A stretch of 64,000 nucleotides of DNA from [Phialemoniopsis] sp. UDSM-2020 (Eukaryota; Ascomycota; Sordariomycetes; Thyridiales; Thyridiaceae), in contig JAEILZ010000002.1 of the NCBI GenBank assembly GCA_018873225.1, positions 2,790,001 through 2,854,000 on the forward strand, in the 5' to 3' direction. A program made the position numbers and the translations under genes. Positions 34,206 to 48,719 of this stretch are shown in pieces (the stretch's first letter is position 1; every line of letters begins with the position of its first letter). The notes under the pieces were generated by a model, which was given only the letters and a program-made list of their open reading frames with translations, was not told the origin of the DNA and did no database searches.

Positions 34206-36693
34206 TCAATTCTCAATCTCCGCTGCCCTCACAGATGCATCTTTCTCAGCCTGTTCGTGTTCAATATCCTTCTGTGGGGGTGCACGCTCATTCTCCAGTT
34301 GACCGACACTAGAATACAGGGTTAGTCATTCGTAGTCAAGTTCAAGGTGAGAATATAAGATCCTTTGCTTCAATGCAAAAGACCAATGTTTGTTCACTCA
34401 CAGTCGTCCAGCTCCTGTAACTTCTGTCGAAGCAAACTTCCGAGCAGATACCCTATCCTGAAAGTTGTTGTTAGTAGATGTTTTAGGCAAAATGGCGAGT
34501 ATCCTCGAATCTTACTTTGAAAAGTTCATCGAGTTCCTTAAAATCTCGTATTAGTCCATGCTTCACAGAACGACATTATGCAGAATTTGTACTTACCTCG
34601 AGAGACCGGTTCATCAGTTCCGGAACGCAGAAGTAGGCATAGAGTGTGCACAAGATGCCAAAACCTCCATAAATCCATCCGATATTGGAGCCAATGCGTG
34701 CTAGGAGGTAAGGAAGCGTGAAGTTAACCAGCCAGGCCGCGATAACGCTGCAACTCATCTCGTTAGTTTCCGTTCAAAGTTGTTAGATGATTGAATCCTG
34801 GACTGACTTGATAGCACTGCTGAATGCCATCGTCTTCTCACGGACAGCAGATGTTCCGATCTCGGATCCGATCTATTTCAGCCTTGTTATCAGCAAAAGA
34901 AGGAGGTTGCGACCACTAGAGCATTGCATGCTTACCACGTAGGCAATTGGTGCCCAGGTACTGCAAGAGACTCAAGTCAGTGAGAGTTCCTTGAAGTTCA
35001 ATGTACAGAGATACTCACCCAGAAAAGAAAAAGAAGAACAGCATAACACCGGCAACGAGGCCACGCGCATCAGACTGGGTCGGGTGCGCCTTCTGCCCTA
35101 GGGCAGCAACCAAGAACAAGAAGACAGACTGCAGCACGCCACCGGCAATGAGCAACGGTCGTCGTCCGATGGTGTCGATGAGTAACATCGCACAGACTAC
35201 ACCGCACCATGCAACTGTTGCTGAAGCAATGTTATAGTCAAATGCGCGGTCGCTGAGGCCAACCGAGGCATAGAACCGGGGCGAGTCTGGGGGCGGTTAG
35301 CAACAGAAAACTTCATAATTTTAGATTGTTGGTATAGACTTACAGTTGGCGACAAAAGCCTGTCCGGTGAATTGTTGCAGCACGAAGACCTGTCCCAAAC
35401 CCTTTAATATTAGGCCTGCTTGGTACGGTAATCTTGGAACAATTGTTCAACTTACAACAGTTGCGATTGTTGTTCTGCGTAGGTTAGTGCCACGCTGTGA
35501 GGAGATTAGCAAGCCATCCTTCGGCCATAAGGGAACGACGAAGACATACGAAAAGATCCAGCCAAGGCCCTTTCTCAACATGATTGTTTAAAGCCTCTTC
35601 AATGGCATCCGCTTCAGCTTGGCAACGTCCTTGCTCCCTATCCTCTTTGGGCCGGACACGTTCCAAGACCTTCACGGAATCATCCTTGCGGCCCTTGCTA
35701 AGCAACCACCGGGGACCGTTGGCTGAGAGAGTGTAAGGGGTTAGTTGAACTTCCAAAGTCGATGAATTATATGTGATATCCTCTTACGAATGAAGAAAGT
35801 CAAGAAGACAAGAAGGAATGGAACAGCTGCTTGAATAGATACAGGGATGATCCATCTGAGACTCTGTGTCAGTCTATGATTGTGTAGACGTATAGTATCG
35901 ACCCAGTACAGGGTCATATTGCCCACTCACCCCTTTCGGTCTTGAGACGTATGGAAGTTGCGGTTCACACCAGTTGACATGATCTGACCAAATTGGTTGA
36001 AAAGCTGGACTGTGCTGACAATGCTTCCACGCATGGAGGCGGGGACAATTTCGGATTGATAGGTGCTGATAAAGTGTGAGTATAAAGATGATTGCGCCGA
36101 AATAAACGAGTTTCGCTTCGAGACTTACGCTGAAGCATTCTCCGCAAGACCAACACTGCTGAGTGTTAACAAATGGAACAGCCAGGAGACTGTGATCAAC
36201 TATTCATACCTGTAATAAACAATGATTCGGCCAAATATGAATTGGACAACATTTGCATGTGATGTGCACTCGAGTATGACACCGACAAAGCTGATCACGC
36301 AGAGTGTCCAGATCGTCACGCGGTGACCAAGTCGTTCAATGTACAATGCCGCGGTCTAATAGCAACAGCAATTCCAATCAGCAACTGAGTAGCATGAACG
36401 GGTTCAGGTCAAGACCAACTCACCAATGTTCCCAGAAACTTGCCAGCAAAGGCGATAGACGACATCAGAGAAGCGCGGCCGGCGGTGAGGTTGTACTTGT
36501 CTGTTCCAGGAACTGGAGTTCCAAACTCCTTCTGAAAGCTCGGAATGTTCTGAACTCCTCCGAATGACGAGGTGTCGAAGCCAAAAAGGGTGTTGAGTAG
36601 CGCAGTGATGAAGCAAGCCATGAACAGTACCGGGGTCATCTTCTCGAACTTTGCGCGGAGTGACCGCATTCCGCTGGTTGTTTCGTGGCCCAT
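34206..36693 (-). CDS. MFS transporter, sugar porter family
   Basis: A multi-exon gene for a 12-helix sugar/H+ symporter of the plasma membrane. Exon 1 (36424-36693) begins MGHETTSGMRSLRAKFEK and enters helix 1 with FITALLNTLFGFDTSSFGG. Later exons read ALYIERLGHRVTIW (the loop 2-3 signature), then a helix region ending GRIIVYY. They continue with TYQSEIVPASMRGSIVS (the loop after helix 4, normally YQSE.P...RG) and NGPRWLLSKGR (the PESPRWL-like motif after helix 6). The C-terminal exons read ARIGSNIGWIYGGFG and PELMNRSLEELDELF. The frame ends after a charged tail at TGA 34206-34208. There are at least ten introns, far more than in its paralogue at 50.5 kb. I did not fix every splice site in the 34.2-35.5 kb part. 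It is divergent from the sulfatase, sharing an 876-bp promoter, which suggests import of the sulfatase substrate or product. Confidence 0.85.
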
Positions 36694-37037
36694 CTTCGCG
36701 AGAGGTGCTGTGTGTGACAAACAAGACAAAAGGTAAAAAGGACTATCGAGCCGAATACCACCTGGATCAGGTCATGAACGGCAAGAAAGCGAATGACCAG
36801 CAAAGGACTAAATACTCGAGTCAACACATCACACTAGTCGAAAGGAAAGCATTCGTAAGATGGGTCGAGAATGGTGAAATCCGTAAAGAAACTAGACTAT
36901 GCACGACTACTCGGCTCCGGCACTCTGGGGCCAGGGAGCAGGGCCATGATCTTCACAGGCGAGTGGTAATTTGGGGTAAGCGGACAGTGTTGAGGACCCC
37001 GGATGTGCTCCAAAAGAGTGGGGTTTTACCTGAGAAG

Positions 37038-37188
37038 CCGCGATGTACGCGAGGGACGCGATGTTCGCGAGAGACGGACCAATACAATACGAGTCTCACC
37101 GCGACATACGCGATGACCGCGATGTACGCTGTATTAGTGCATCACGCCGAGAATAAAACGTCTTCTGGAAAGGCCGCGATGTACGCGA
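37038..37188. promoter_or_regulatory. Five-site CCGCGATGTACGCGA array, candidate operator
   Basis: Five copies of a 15-bp near-palindrome occur at 37038-37052, 37056-37070, 37099-37113, 37117-37130 and 37174-37188. Copies 1 and 5 are identical (CCGCGATGTACGCGA); the others differ by one to three bases, and copy 4 ends in CTG rather than GCGA. Copies 1-2 and 3-4 form pairs with starts 18 bp apart. The inverted CGCG half-sites around an AT-rich core look like a binding site for a dimeric factor. A link to the double-zinc-cluster regulator at 40-42 kb is inference. Confidence 0.6.
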
Positions 37189-37203
37189 CAATGAAACTTC
37201 TGG

Positions 37204-37382
37204 TAGAGTCGCAAGTGGGTACCAGAAAGATGGACGGGGTCTAATCAATCTCTACCCAAACCACTAACAAAGTGAATGATCTATATATGCTTAGGTAGTG
37301 GGATAATCCTGGGTGATGAATTAAGAATTGAGGTACATCCATAAGGCAACCCGTCAACTAATCTGTCACCCACTTGACTCTA
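37204..37382. mobile_element. MITE-like inverted-repeat element, copy A
   Basis: The ends are inverted repeats: left arm 37204-37238 starts TAGAGTCGCAAGTGGGT, and the reverse complement of the right arm (37350-37382) starts TAGAGTCAAGTGGGT. By hand alignment 26 of 33 positions match, with a 2-bp gap. The terminal TA on both sides is the target-site pattern of Tc1/mariner-type elements. There is no coding capacity. A second diverged copy lies at about 39850-40024 in the same orientation. Confidence 0.65.
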
Positions 37383-37557
37383 TACAACACAAGTACGTCT
37401 TCTCATATCTGTGAATGCGATCCACAGTGGCTGGTTTTCTCCAAACTAACAACGTGGATCCTGGACACTACTGCTGGTCCCTGAAAGGAATTATATCTTC
37501 CTTTGGCTCGGCAATTTCTTGGACTACGCCATCTACTGGCTCACTCACTCCCTCTGA

Positions 37558-39807
<2,250 letters not shown>

Positions 39808-39849
39808 ATAATTGGAGTATTTTAATACGTCTGGTTTTCTGGGAAGCGA

Positions 39850-40024
39850 CCAACCAAAGTGGTGTCAGAAAGGTTGACGCTTTTGGATCAATCTCTACCC
39901 ACATTACTAACAGACCGAGTGATCCTTTTACGCTTAGATAGTGGGATAATCCTGGTGATCAGTTAATGATTGAGGTACATCCCTGAGGAAACCGTCAATC
40001 AATCTGTCACCTAGTTGCAATCCC
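39850..40024. mobile_element. MITE-like inverted-repeat element, copy B
   Basis: This is a diverged copy of the element at 37204-37382, in direct orientation, starting about 45 bp after the sulfatase stop codon and ending about 40 bp from the regulator's stop codon. Over the core my hand alignment gives 104 matches in 125 aligned positions, with three gaps. The terminal arms are more degraded than in copy A, so the exact ends are uncertain. Confidence 0.6.
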
Positions 40025-40066
40025 ATGTTTTTCTGAGTTTGATTTGGTGCGGAAAGCATCCGTAAT

Positions 40067-42378
40067 TCAATCGAACGGACCATATATCCAATCAAAGTTC
40101 CAGTCGATACCGAATTGTTGAAGTGGTAGGTCCTGTTGGGAAGTTGTGAAGGCAGGAAGGTCGAAGGTTCCGTCAGCCCAACCAGACGCGAGATTGAGCT
40201 CAGCCTGGCTCCAGAGACCAGGGACCTCAGTGGTTGGAGGTTCGATGGGTATGCTCGTCCAACCTAGCCCGGAAGTGTCGACCGCGGCACTCGTAATTAC
40301 GGTTGAGACGGTAGCGTGATCCCGCGGAGAGTGACTGGGTAAGGACGGCCTGTTCATCGTTAAGCTTCGATCACTTGCTGTTGCTAAACCGTTCAGGTCT
40401 TCAGGCGATCCCAGAGTTCGTTGGATGCTGCCCAGAGACCCGTAAGTACCCAGACTTGGCGAGTTTGCTCTCGACGGCGCGTTGCTTGGTCGTGGCGCCG
40501 GTTCGCTAGAATTGCAGATGTTAGTGATGTTCCAGGCTATTGTGTGCCAAAGGTGTTGTGTGAACATACCTGGGTTGGAGAGAGACATCGGGGCTGGGCA
40601 CATGTTGCCTGGCAAACTTCTCAACTGCGTCGACCTGATATCATTTAGCGACCTCCCTGAAATGCTATGGCGTTGCGTGAAATTACCAGATTTCGCAAGG
40701 TGATAGACCATGGGTTGATTCGCTTGGCAGAGTCCAGGAGCTCGCCGAGAGTTCGTCGTATGGCGCTTTTGGTCGACTGAGAGTGACCGTTGCGGTATTC
40801 GGCAACAAAAACACGAGCGGCCAGACAGGCGGAAATTGTGATAAAAGGGTCCTTGACATATGACTGACGAAGGGGTGTATTCGACACCTTGTCTGCGATC
40901 GCGAAGGCGTGTTTCAATCGACCTTGCTGACACTCCTCGAGGAACGACTGCGGGGCATCTGATAGGGCATGGTCATCACTTCGTTTCCTCAACGCTGCAA
41001 AGTATGAGCCTAAGCGAAAGAGGTCACAATGGGTGGAGTGAAGCATGCAATGCATTGTGAAGACGCCAATTGACAGAGAGGTCTGGCAGCTCAAGCCCCC
41101 TCGTGAAAATTGAAGGGCGCTGGGGATGGAGGACTCGAAGTCCTCAAGCCGGCGTTGAAATTCTGAAAAGCGAGTGTACCAGTTGCTCGGGATTGCATCT
41201 GCAGTGGCTTGGTTCTTTGGGTGATAAGGCATGGTGTATTGAAGAATTTCGGCCCGGAGCACGGCGAGCCTGATGAGCAGAGACGATATCTCTCTGTGCT
41301 GGGGTATTGTCCCCTTTACTTGACGACTGGCCGTTGACGGCGGAGTCAGATATTCGGACTCAACTTGATGTCCAAGGTTGAAAGACTGCTCTGCGCAGGG
41401 GAGTTTGACCTTGATGGATTCGGGCTGTATGCGGCTGATGGGACAAACACCGGACTCCATCATCGAGTCCATGACAAAGCAACTCCACGCCAGGCGTCGG
41501 CGGATCTCCTTGACCGTCGTCAATACATTCGAGTCACTGTCCGGGGTTGACTGATCGGAAAGCTCCAGGTTGATTCGCAAGGCGTGGGCCACTCGTATGG
41601 CCAGTCCGGACAAGATCCATGCATTGACATGTGAGCCACGATGCCATTCATACCGCTGGAGTAGGAGCAAGGTCTGGAGATTTGTCGTCGAAATATGAGA
41701 CAGTGTTTCTGGAATAATCGAAGCGTAGCTCTGATCAGCCCAAGTGTCTGCCCGTGGGTCATGGGCGTCGACACATCGCAGGCTTGTAGCGATCATGGCG
41801 AGGATCAGGTGCGAGGGTGCTAAATCATTCTCCAGCATCTGCAGCAGCGTCGGCCGATGGATGAAGGCATAGAAACAAAAATGATGTGGCCCTTCAAAGT
41901 AGAGCTCTAGCAAGCGATGGAGCTCGTCGCCGGGAGGTAGAGAGTGTTGGCCAGCAGCCACTGGGTGCGAGACTGATACTCGAGACTCTTCATGTTGAAT
42001 GAGGCCTGGGCCAGGACGAGGTGCACTGAGTGAGGATGCAGATCCCCAAGTACAACTGGAACCCGCCCGAAGACAAGCCTCGCATTCGTTGGCCGTGTTC
42101 TTTGACACACATCTCGTCTTTCTCTGGCGACACTGGAGACAGGCAGCATTTGTTCTTGAGCGTTGCATCGGCCTGTTGTGAGGCCGATGGCCTCCACTCC
42201 ACTCGCACTTCAGTTGGAGACGGATGCATGGGCCGCAAACATCTCGCTGCTCATCACACTTGACCCTTCGGACGCGGCATGTATTACAGGCGCCTCGGCT
42301 GCGCTTAGCCCCCCGGCGCCGGGACTGCTCGCAGGATGTGCGCGAGTCTCCAGGTAGTGGCATTGCCGGTTCCATCAA
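40067..42378 (-). CDS. Transcription factor with two tandem Zn2Cys6 clusters and a fungal-specific TF domain
   Basis: Three exons (40687-42378, 40570-40634, 40067-40505) encode 731 aa. Two complete binuclear zinc clusters sit next to each other. The first has Cys31, 34, 41, 48, 51 and 58 (C-X2-C-X6-C-X6-C-X2-C-X6-C). The second has Cys80, 83, 90, 99, 102 and 109 (C-X2-C-X6-C-X8-C-X2-C-X6-C). Each has basic residues between Cys 2 and 3 (RVRRVK and RQRKTR). A Fungal_trans-type middle region follows, with helices such as HFCFYAFIHRPTLLQM, and ILSGLAIRVAHALRI then RRRLAWSCFVMDSM. The C-terminus is Ser/Pro-rich and ends in an aromatic/acidic segment (WNFDWIYGPFD), a plausible activation tail. The first intron (52 nt) removes an in-frame stop. 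The gene lies next to the sulfatase and transporter and is the obvious candidate local regulator, but its target sites are unproven. Confidence 0.88.
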
Positions 42379-44280
42379 GTTCTGCGTTGAGCGAAGGTTA
42401 ATTCAACTGGCGGAGCAGGCATGATGATGATCGTCTTTTGGACGGCTTCTGTACCTGTCAGGTGACCGTGTTAGTCCCTAAGGCGAGGCTAGTACAGTAA
42501 GTAGGTTAGCTACTGGTTGCTCTATCCGGAGAGCTATAGCTGAGTAAGTAGCCTAGGTGCGCTCCAGCTCTCCATGCGATGTTGGTCTAACAGAGCAAGC
42601 TTCTAGCGGCTGGGAATACGGAGAATGCGCATGTTGACCCTGGCGCATCTGCTCAACACATCACTTGCACATGTAGACCCTTGCCGGGTGTCCGGGTGTG
42701 AGTGGGAGCTTCGCAAATGAGGTGTGGAGTTTGACGGGAGGACGGCAATGCATTCGACCCTGCGTTTTCCCGTTACCTTGGACGAAGCTGGCAGTCGTAC
42801 GAAGGAGGGGAGTAATACTCTATCCCAGGCACAGTTCCAAGCGAACCCTGACTGTTGCTATTCGTGGAAGGGATGGACTCAGGCGGTCAGGGCCCTGGAA
42901 GGGGGCCGTGATTCACTCGCAGTACCCGTTGCTGGTATTGAGATGGGACGCTGTGAGGTCATTCTTGGTGATCTTATTATATGCGCCGAAGTTCATGTCA
43001 ATCGATCTACAAAGTACGTATGCGTTGGCTTCGTCAAATTGCGAACGTCGTATGGACCAATCGTACTGATGATAAAGTGTCACTGTTCATCGTCGGGGTC
43101 CTCGAGGTCCTCGAGGACTGCGTTCGCGCTAAACAACATTTGTGTTCCGCGTATCTTGCTGGACACAGTGCAAGCGAGTGAAGCCACTCTTCCAATGTTG
43201 TCCGTATCCACTGCCAATCTTGACTCGCAGGGGCATTTGATGATTGGTGCACTCGTTTGCACAGGGCTGGGGACTCAGGCCTCCAGGCGTCAACAGTGAC
43301 AATACAGTGCACCACGTGGGTTAGAAGCGGCCACAGCTTGATTCGCGAGCCTCAGGACGGAAAAATGCTTTTCACTTTTGACTGGGCTGTACTGGCACCC
43401 GAGGCATCGTCATGTCCTAAAGTCCTGAAGATGACTAAGTGCCGACTTCTGCTTGCAACATTGGTACCCATTTCGTATCTCGGGCCAGAATCGTGGGGGG
43501 GCGGTGCCTGCATGTGGTGTCTGGGGCGGACGGGCGGGCGGCGGGTGTGGTCGCTAGAGTACGTATTGGTGTGCTAACGTTAGTGTCCAGGTGTGCTGTC
43601 GTAGGTTGCTGTTGCTATCATTGATCCTGTTCCAATCCGTGCGACCCAGCCAGGCGGGCTCGGGCTTTTCTCACTTGGGAAGGTGTCGTACGCAGTTAAG
43701 CCCCCTGTAAGATCAAGGAGGTCACTCTTGCTGGCAAACGCAACACCGCCAAGATCAGCAGCTTCAAAGTTGGGTTAGACTGGCGGCCAGCCTTCCCAGT
43801 CCTGCCAGTAGCCAACCCAGCTAGCTCCATTTCCGAAAGGGCCCGCTCCCTCCCTGTGACAACAGCACAGCACAGCACAGTCCGGCCGGTCCAGTCCTGT
43901 CAACCTCCTTGCACCATCGCTCGACCATTAGCTATCACCACCACCAACCACTACACCACTACTACCATCACCGACATTGATACAGTCGCCCTCCTGCCCC
44001 CCCTTTCAACACCTCGAAGCAGAGAGCAGTCCGTCTGGAGTTAGCAGGGTCGTGACCTCGTCATACCGGCCCAGCTGTAGTCCGTGCAAACGTCGTGTTT
44101 TTTCCGTCTGCCAAGTCCCGACACCTGAACGAAATTGGCCGTGCCAAGTTTACGAACCCCTTCCCGCCAGCATTCCGACGACACAGCGAACGGACAGCCA
44201 TCGCCATTCTCAATATGCCTTTGGCCATCTCCTTCTAGCTTGATACCCGTCTCACAGTCGAAACGCATCTCGATCCCGAG
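42379..44280. other. Divergent intergenic region (regulator / PIP5-kinase)
   Basis: This 1.9-kb interval holds the promoters of the double-zinc-cluster regulator and the PIP5-kinase. Overlapping plus-strand frames at 42698-43299 have no recognisable content. CT-rich and CA-rich stretches near 43860-44000 resemble a fungal 5' UTR. Nothing else was identified. Confidence 0.55.
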
Positions 44281-47200
44281 ATGCCATCGTACCTGAACCA
44301 TCAGAGTGCGCCAATCCACATCCCAAACCCCGGGGTTGTTCACGTCAACCCCGAGGACCAGTACACGATTGGCAGTGCCAAGGTCAATGGACATTTCCCA
44401 CTAGGGTCTAGATGCTATAAACCCAATGACAGTCTTGACGGAAGCTCTTCCAATTCTACCCACACGTCCGACACCTACGAGTCCCGGCTCGAGATGGATG
44501 GTGACCGTACCGCGGACACGACGATGAGCGTTGCTCTGCCGGACGGGCCTCTGCTCGACTCGGCGAGCAGTGCAAAGATCACAAATCACTCGGCAAGGAA
44601 AGCTTTGCCCAATGGAAATACGCATACACTGGTCGACAGGACCGTTTCATCGACGCCTACCGTCAATGGACCAAGAACACTGGACATTGGTAGGAATGGA
44701 TCGGAAGACGGCCAGCCGAGGACATCCTTAGGCTCGGTCAACGGAACTACTCAGCGGTCCTCAACAGAGGCCCGGCAGTATCAAGCAGAGAAGATTGAGC
44801 TGACACCCGTCGAGAACGGTGCGCCTCATCTCACCCGTATACCATCTAATGGGCCTATGTCAACTGCCATCCCATCTGTGCCGACAACCACCACCCCGAG
44901 TCCAGATCCTAGCAGCCGGACGCCCACATCCCCTCATAGATTTTCCTCACCTCCGCTGTACCAGGGAGGTACCACACCCAGCACATCGGCACCCTCAACA
45001 CTGCAGCCTCCAGGAGCTCCAGGCTTGAAGCATCGTCACACACTCGAAGTTCCCAAGGTGACTGCCCCGCCAAGGACCTCACGAGATTCTGGAGATGGTG
45101 CTGCTGCCGCCTATGCTAGTGGGCGATTCTCCCCAACAACCGCCAATACCCCTGTCGGTGGGCGCAGAGCTTCGCTGAGTCTGATGCGTCGCAACACCCG
45201 GTCGTTGCAATCTGAAGGCCCACGCGATGAGATAGTGCCGGACGAGGACGCTCTGCGCTGGGCCGAGGCGTATCGGCAAAAACGCGCGAGCAAGAGGAGG
45301 CGCCTCGAGCAAGAGGATGACGACCGAGTCCTAGTTGGAACCAAGGTTGATGAGAACCACGCCAACTGGGTGACGGCGTACAACATGCTCACAGGCATCC
45401 GTGTCTCTGTTTCGCGCACCAATGCGAAATTGGACAGACCCCTGACGGACGCCGACTTTGATGCAAAACAAAAGTCGACCTTCGATATGTAAGTGCCCCT
45501 GACAATCTAGCTCCTTCCGAGGCACCCCTCGTTCGATGTTGATTCTTACTTTTCATCCAGTGCTGGCAACGAGTTGGTTCCGTCTGCCAAATACGACTTC
45601 AAGTTTAAGGACTATGCCCCCTGGGTTTTCCGACACCTCCGTGCACGATTCCGGCTCGATCCTGCCGACTATCTCATGTCTTTGACGGGCAAGTACATTC
45701 TTTCCGAGCTTGGCTCACCAGGAAAGAGTGGGAGCTTCTTCTATTTCTCGAGGGACTACAAATACATCATCAAGACGATACACCATGGCGAGCACAAATT
45801 CCTGAGAAAGATTCTCAAAGACTACTATCAGCATGTCGCAGACAACCCGAATACGCTTCTTTCTCAATTTTACGGACTTCATCGAGTCAAGATGCCGTAC
45901 GGGAAGAAGATCCACTTCGTTGTCATGAACAACCTCTTTCCTCCCCACAGAGATATCCACCAAACCTTCGACTTGAAAGGCTCGACCATTGGAAGAGACT
46001 ACAAGGAAGACAACCTAGACAAGAACCCGCGGGCGACGCTGAAAGATCTCAACTGGATGCGACGTCACCAGCATCTCGAATTGGGCCTGCAGAAGAAGAG
46101 GCTCTTTCTCGAACAGCTGCACAAGGATGTTCGTCTGCTGCAACGGCTGCACATCATGGATTATTCTTTGCTTATTGGCATCCATGATCAACGACGGGGC
46201 AACGAGGAGAACCTGCGCGGCAAGACATTGAAAGTCTTCAACCCTGGAGGCGAGCAGTCGCCTGAAGATTTTGACCCTCACTCCGTTCTGATGCGGACGC
46301 CTAGCAAGCTCGAAAACCAGAGGAAGGCCAGGGAGCTCAGACAGATGATCAAGTCAGAAAGACCCGTCCCCATGGGAGAGTCGCGCAGCAAGATGCCAGA
46401 CGAGTTGGAAGGAAACGCGAAGAACTCGGTCTTTTACAAGGATGATGGAGGCTTCCAAGCGACCCACGAGAACAACGCGCCCGGCGAAGAGATTTACTAC
46501 CTCGGGGTCATTGACTGTCTCACTCATGTAAGTCAACACTGGTAAGACGCACACTAATTGTGATGGCTAATGGGTTGTTTCATAGTACGGAGTTATCAAA
46601 AAGATCGAACACTTCTGGAAGGGACTTTCGAGTGATCGGCATCAAATATCTGCTCTTCCGCCTGAGGAATATGGGGAGAGATTCCTCAACTTCATGTCCG
46701 GCATCACAATGTCGCCAGAAGAGGCAGAGCGAGAGGCAGCGGAAAGACAGAGGGCCGAAGCCGAAGCGGCGGCGGCTGAAGTCGAACAAGAAAAGGGAAA
46801 GGAGCGCGCCGGCAGCTTGTCGGGCAGCGCACGACGCAGATCGACTGGGCTGAACATTCCTCCCGCCCCAACCTATCTCCCTCCGCCACCGCCAACGCAG
46901 CTCACATCCGGCATGAAGAGTCCCGAGGCAGAGGCCGTGATCAGAAGGGCCGAACGGGAGGCTCAGAAGTCGCCCGTTCGCGAGGAGGACGTCCCAGAAC
47001 GGATACTGCGCACGACAGCTGCCACTGCGGGGGCGATCCTACCAGCTACAGCTGTAGCCACGGCGCCATCATCTTCATCGGCCGCAGCTAAAACGGCGGC
47101 TGTGAACGGCTCGCATCCCGATCGTCGTGAATCCGCCGTTCAGGTGACGTTGCCCGTTGTGGACGAGGCGGGAGAAGCTTCGTCGACAGGAGAGCGAAGC

Positions 47201-47518
47201 CGGGTTAGTTATCTGAGCAATCGCACTATGGAGAGCGACGGGCGTCCTCTCACTCCAGCCAAGGACGGCCAGGAGTACGAGGCAGGTTTTGGAAACCCGG
47301 TCCTGTCGCACATCGGCCGAAAAGGTGGGAGCCCGCCGACACCACCAAAGTCGAGCTATCTCAAGCCTGAGAGCGCAGACAGCGGATATGGCGTCTCGAC
47401 AAATCCCGCTGGAAGGGCGCGCTCGGGAACAGGAGGCTCTGGCCCCAGGGTCCAGTTGAGTAGGGAGTCTCTGGACAAGGCGTTGCCGCCACTGCCCAAG
47501 CTCGACGGCACTGCCTGA
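44281..47518 (+). CDS. MSS4: Phosphatidylinositol-4-phosphate 5-kinase (Mss4/Its3)
   Basis: Three exons (44281-45488, 45561-46527, 46586-47518) encode 1035 aa. The enzyme makes PI(4,5)P2 at the plasma membrane and controls actin and cell-wall signalling. The first 400 residues are low-complexity Ser/Thr/Pro with a basic patch ([11 protein letters not shown]). The kinase core begins near residue 405 ([20 protein letters not shown]). It shows [19 protein letters not shown] (the glycine-rich and lysine region), [17 protein letters not shown], and [11 protein letters not shown] (the catalytic loop). The motif [11 protein letters not shown], with its Ile-Asp metal site, is followed across intron 2 by [17 protein letters not shown]. 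The C-terminal 250 residues are charged ([20 protein letters not shown], coiled coil) and then disordered. The length and layout match fungal Mss4 proteins. Both introns have consensus borders. Confidence 0.95.
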
Positions 47519-48291
47519 CAGGCCGGCATTACTTGACTCAACCAACATACCATCAATTCACATACAAAACATACACAAAAACCACCAAACACACGACAAT
47601 GCATCCGAAGAAGAGATCCATGAGGATGGGTAGGAGGCTGGGACGAGTGCTGATCGAGGAGGGCGAGATTTCTTGCATGACGTTTTTCTCCTTTTACCGA
47701 AAGATCATGATACCACCATCGCATCGACAGCATACACTGAAGGCCATTATTGTTTTTACCGTTCATACATTCTCTCAACGCCACTATTTTTTTTTTGCTT
47801 TTCAGACACTTCTTTCCTTCGTTTTCTTTTGTGACACGTGGGAAGGCGCTGGAACCTTGCGAGCCATCTTTCTTGTGGTCATTTTGCGATTAGAAACCAA
47901 GCCAAAGCTTTTGTACAGAGACAGTGTGGGATCGAAAGTGTTGGATGAAGGCGAGGATGAGCGAGCGTTCTGCATGAGAGATTGAAGCACTTTGTATGCG
48001 CATATACCTATGAAGATACCTTATAGACCTCACTGCATGATGCTGCTCATCCTTCTTTCTCGTGATCTGCTGATAAAGAACTGCGACAGATCCACCAAGC
48101 TAAGACTGCGATTGTGGCAACATCATGAGAAAAGAGATGGATTGGTCCATATTACCCTGAACGCCGGGACATCGAGCCCATGTATATATATACACAATGT
48201 TACTACAGTTTCTGTACAAGATCACCAGATCGACTGGACCGAGCCGTTGTCATGCTTTTGACTATTCCTCCCACCGTCCGAACCCAACTCT
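47519..48291. other. Convergent intergenic region
   Basis: The spacer lies between the PIP5-kinase and COA6 stop codons. It contains T-rich sequence consistent with 3' UTRs. No gene was seen. Confidence 0.55.
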
Positions 48292-48719
48292 TTACTTTTG
48301 CGGTCCATCTTCTATTGACATGGAGTTCGCTCCCTCGGCGCGCAGCTGCTTTAGCCTCTGTTCCTTTTGATGATTGGCGACTCGGTATTTCTTGAAATGC
48401 GTGATCTATATCCCCGACAAATGGTCCGATTAGTCACACACGCTCTAGGGCGTCATGGGGAAAAAGTTCACCGTGGACGACTCACCCACTGCGCGGCGCA
48501 GTCCCTCTCGAACTCGGCCGACTCGGCCTTGCACGCCTTGGCGGCCTCTTTCTCGTCCTTGACGGCGTCGATGATGCCGGCCTTATCGAGGCAGCCAAAG
48601 TACTTGTCCCGGGCCTCCCAGCACTTGGCGCGCTCTGAGCGGGAGGGGGCGACGGCGCCGCTCCGAACCTCCTCGGCTCTCTTGTCCGTGGCGGACTGGG
48701 TGAAGGAAAACAAGCCCAT
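48292..48719 (-). CDS. COA6: Cytochrome c oxidase assembly factor 6 (CHCH-type)
   Basis: Two exons (48486-48719 and 48292-48405) encode 115 aa. Coa6 is a small intermembrane-space protein needed for copper delivery to cytochrome oxidase subunit 2. The twin-Cys pattern is CWEARDKYFGC (CX9C) and CKAESAEFERDC (CX10C), the COA6 variant of the CHCH fold. The intervening LDKAGIIDAVKDEKEAAKA is strongly family-like. Exon 1 ends after Gln-Trp. Exon 2 supplies the expected tail (ITHFKKYRVANHQKEQ, then RLKQLRAEGA), which a single-frame reading misses. The 80-nt intron starts GTGAGT and ends TATAG. The protein has no classical presequence, as expected for Mia40-imported proteins. Confidence 0.93.

Noticed and set aside
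42698..43299. Overlapping plus-strand frames of 123 and 191 aa
   Set aside because: Two frames overlap in the same noncoding-like sequence, neither with a motif or introns leading to an extended product.
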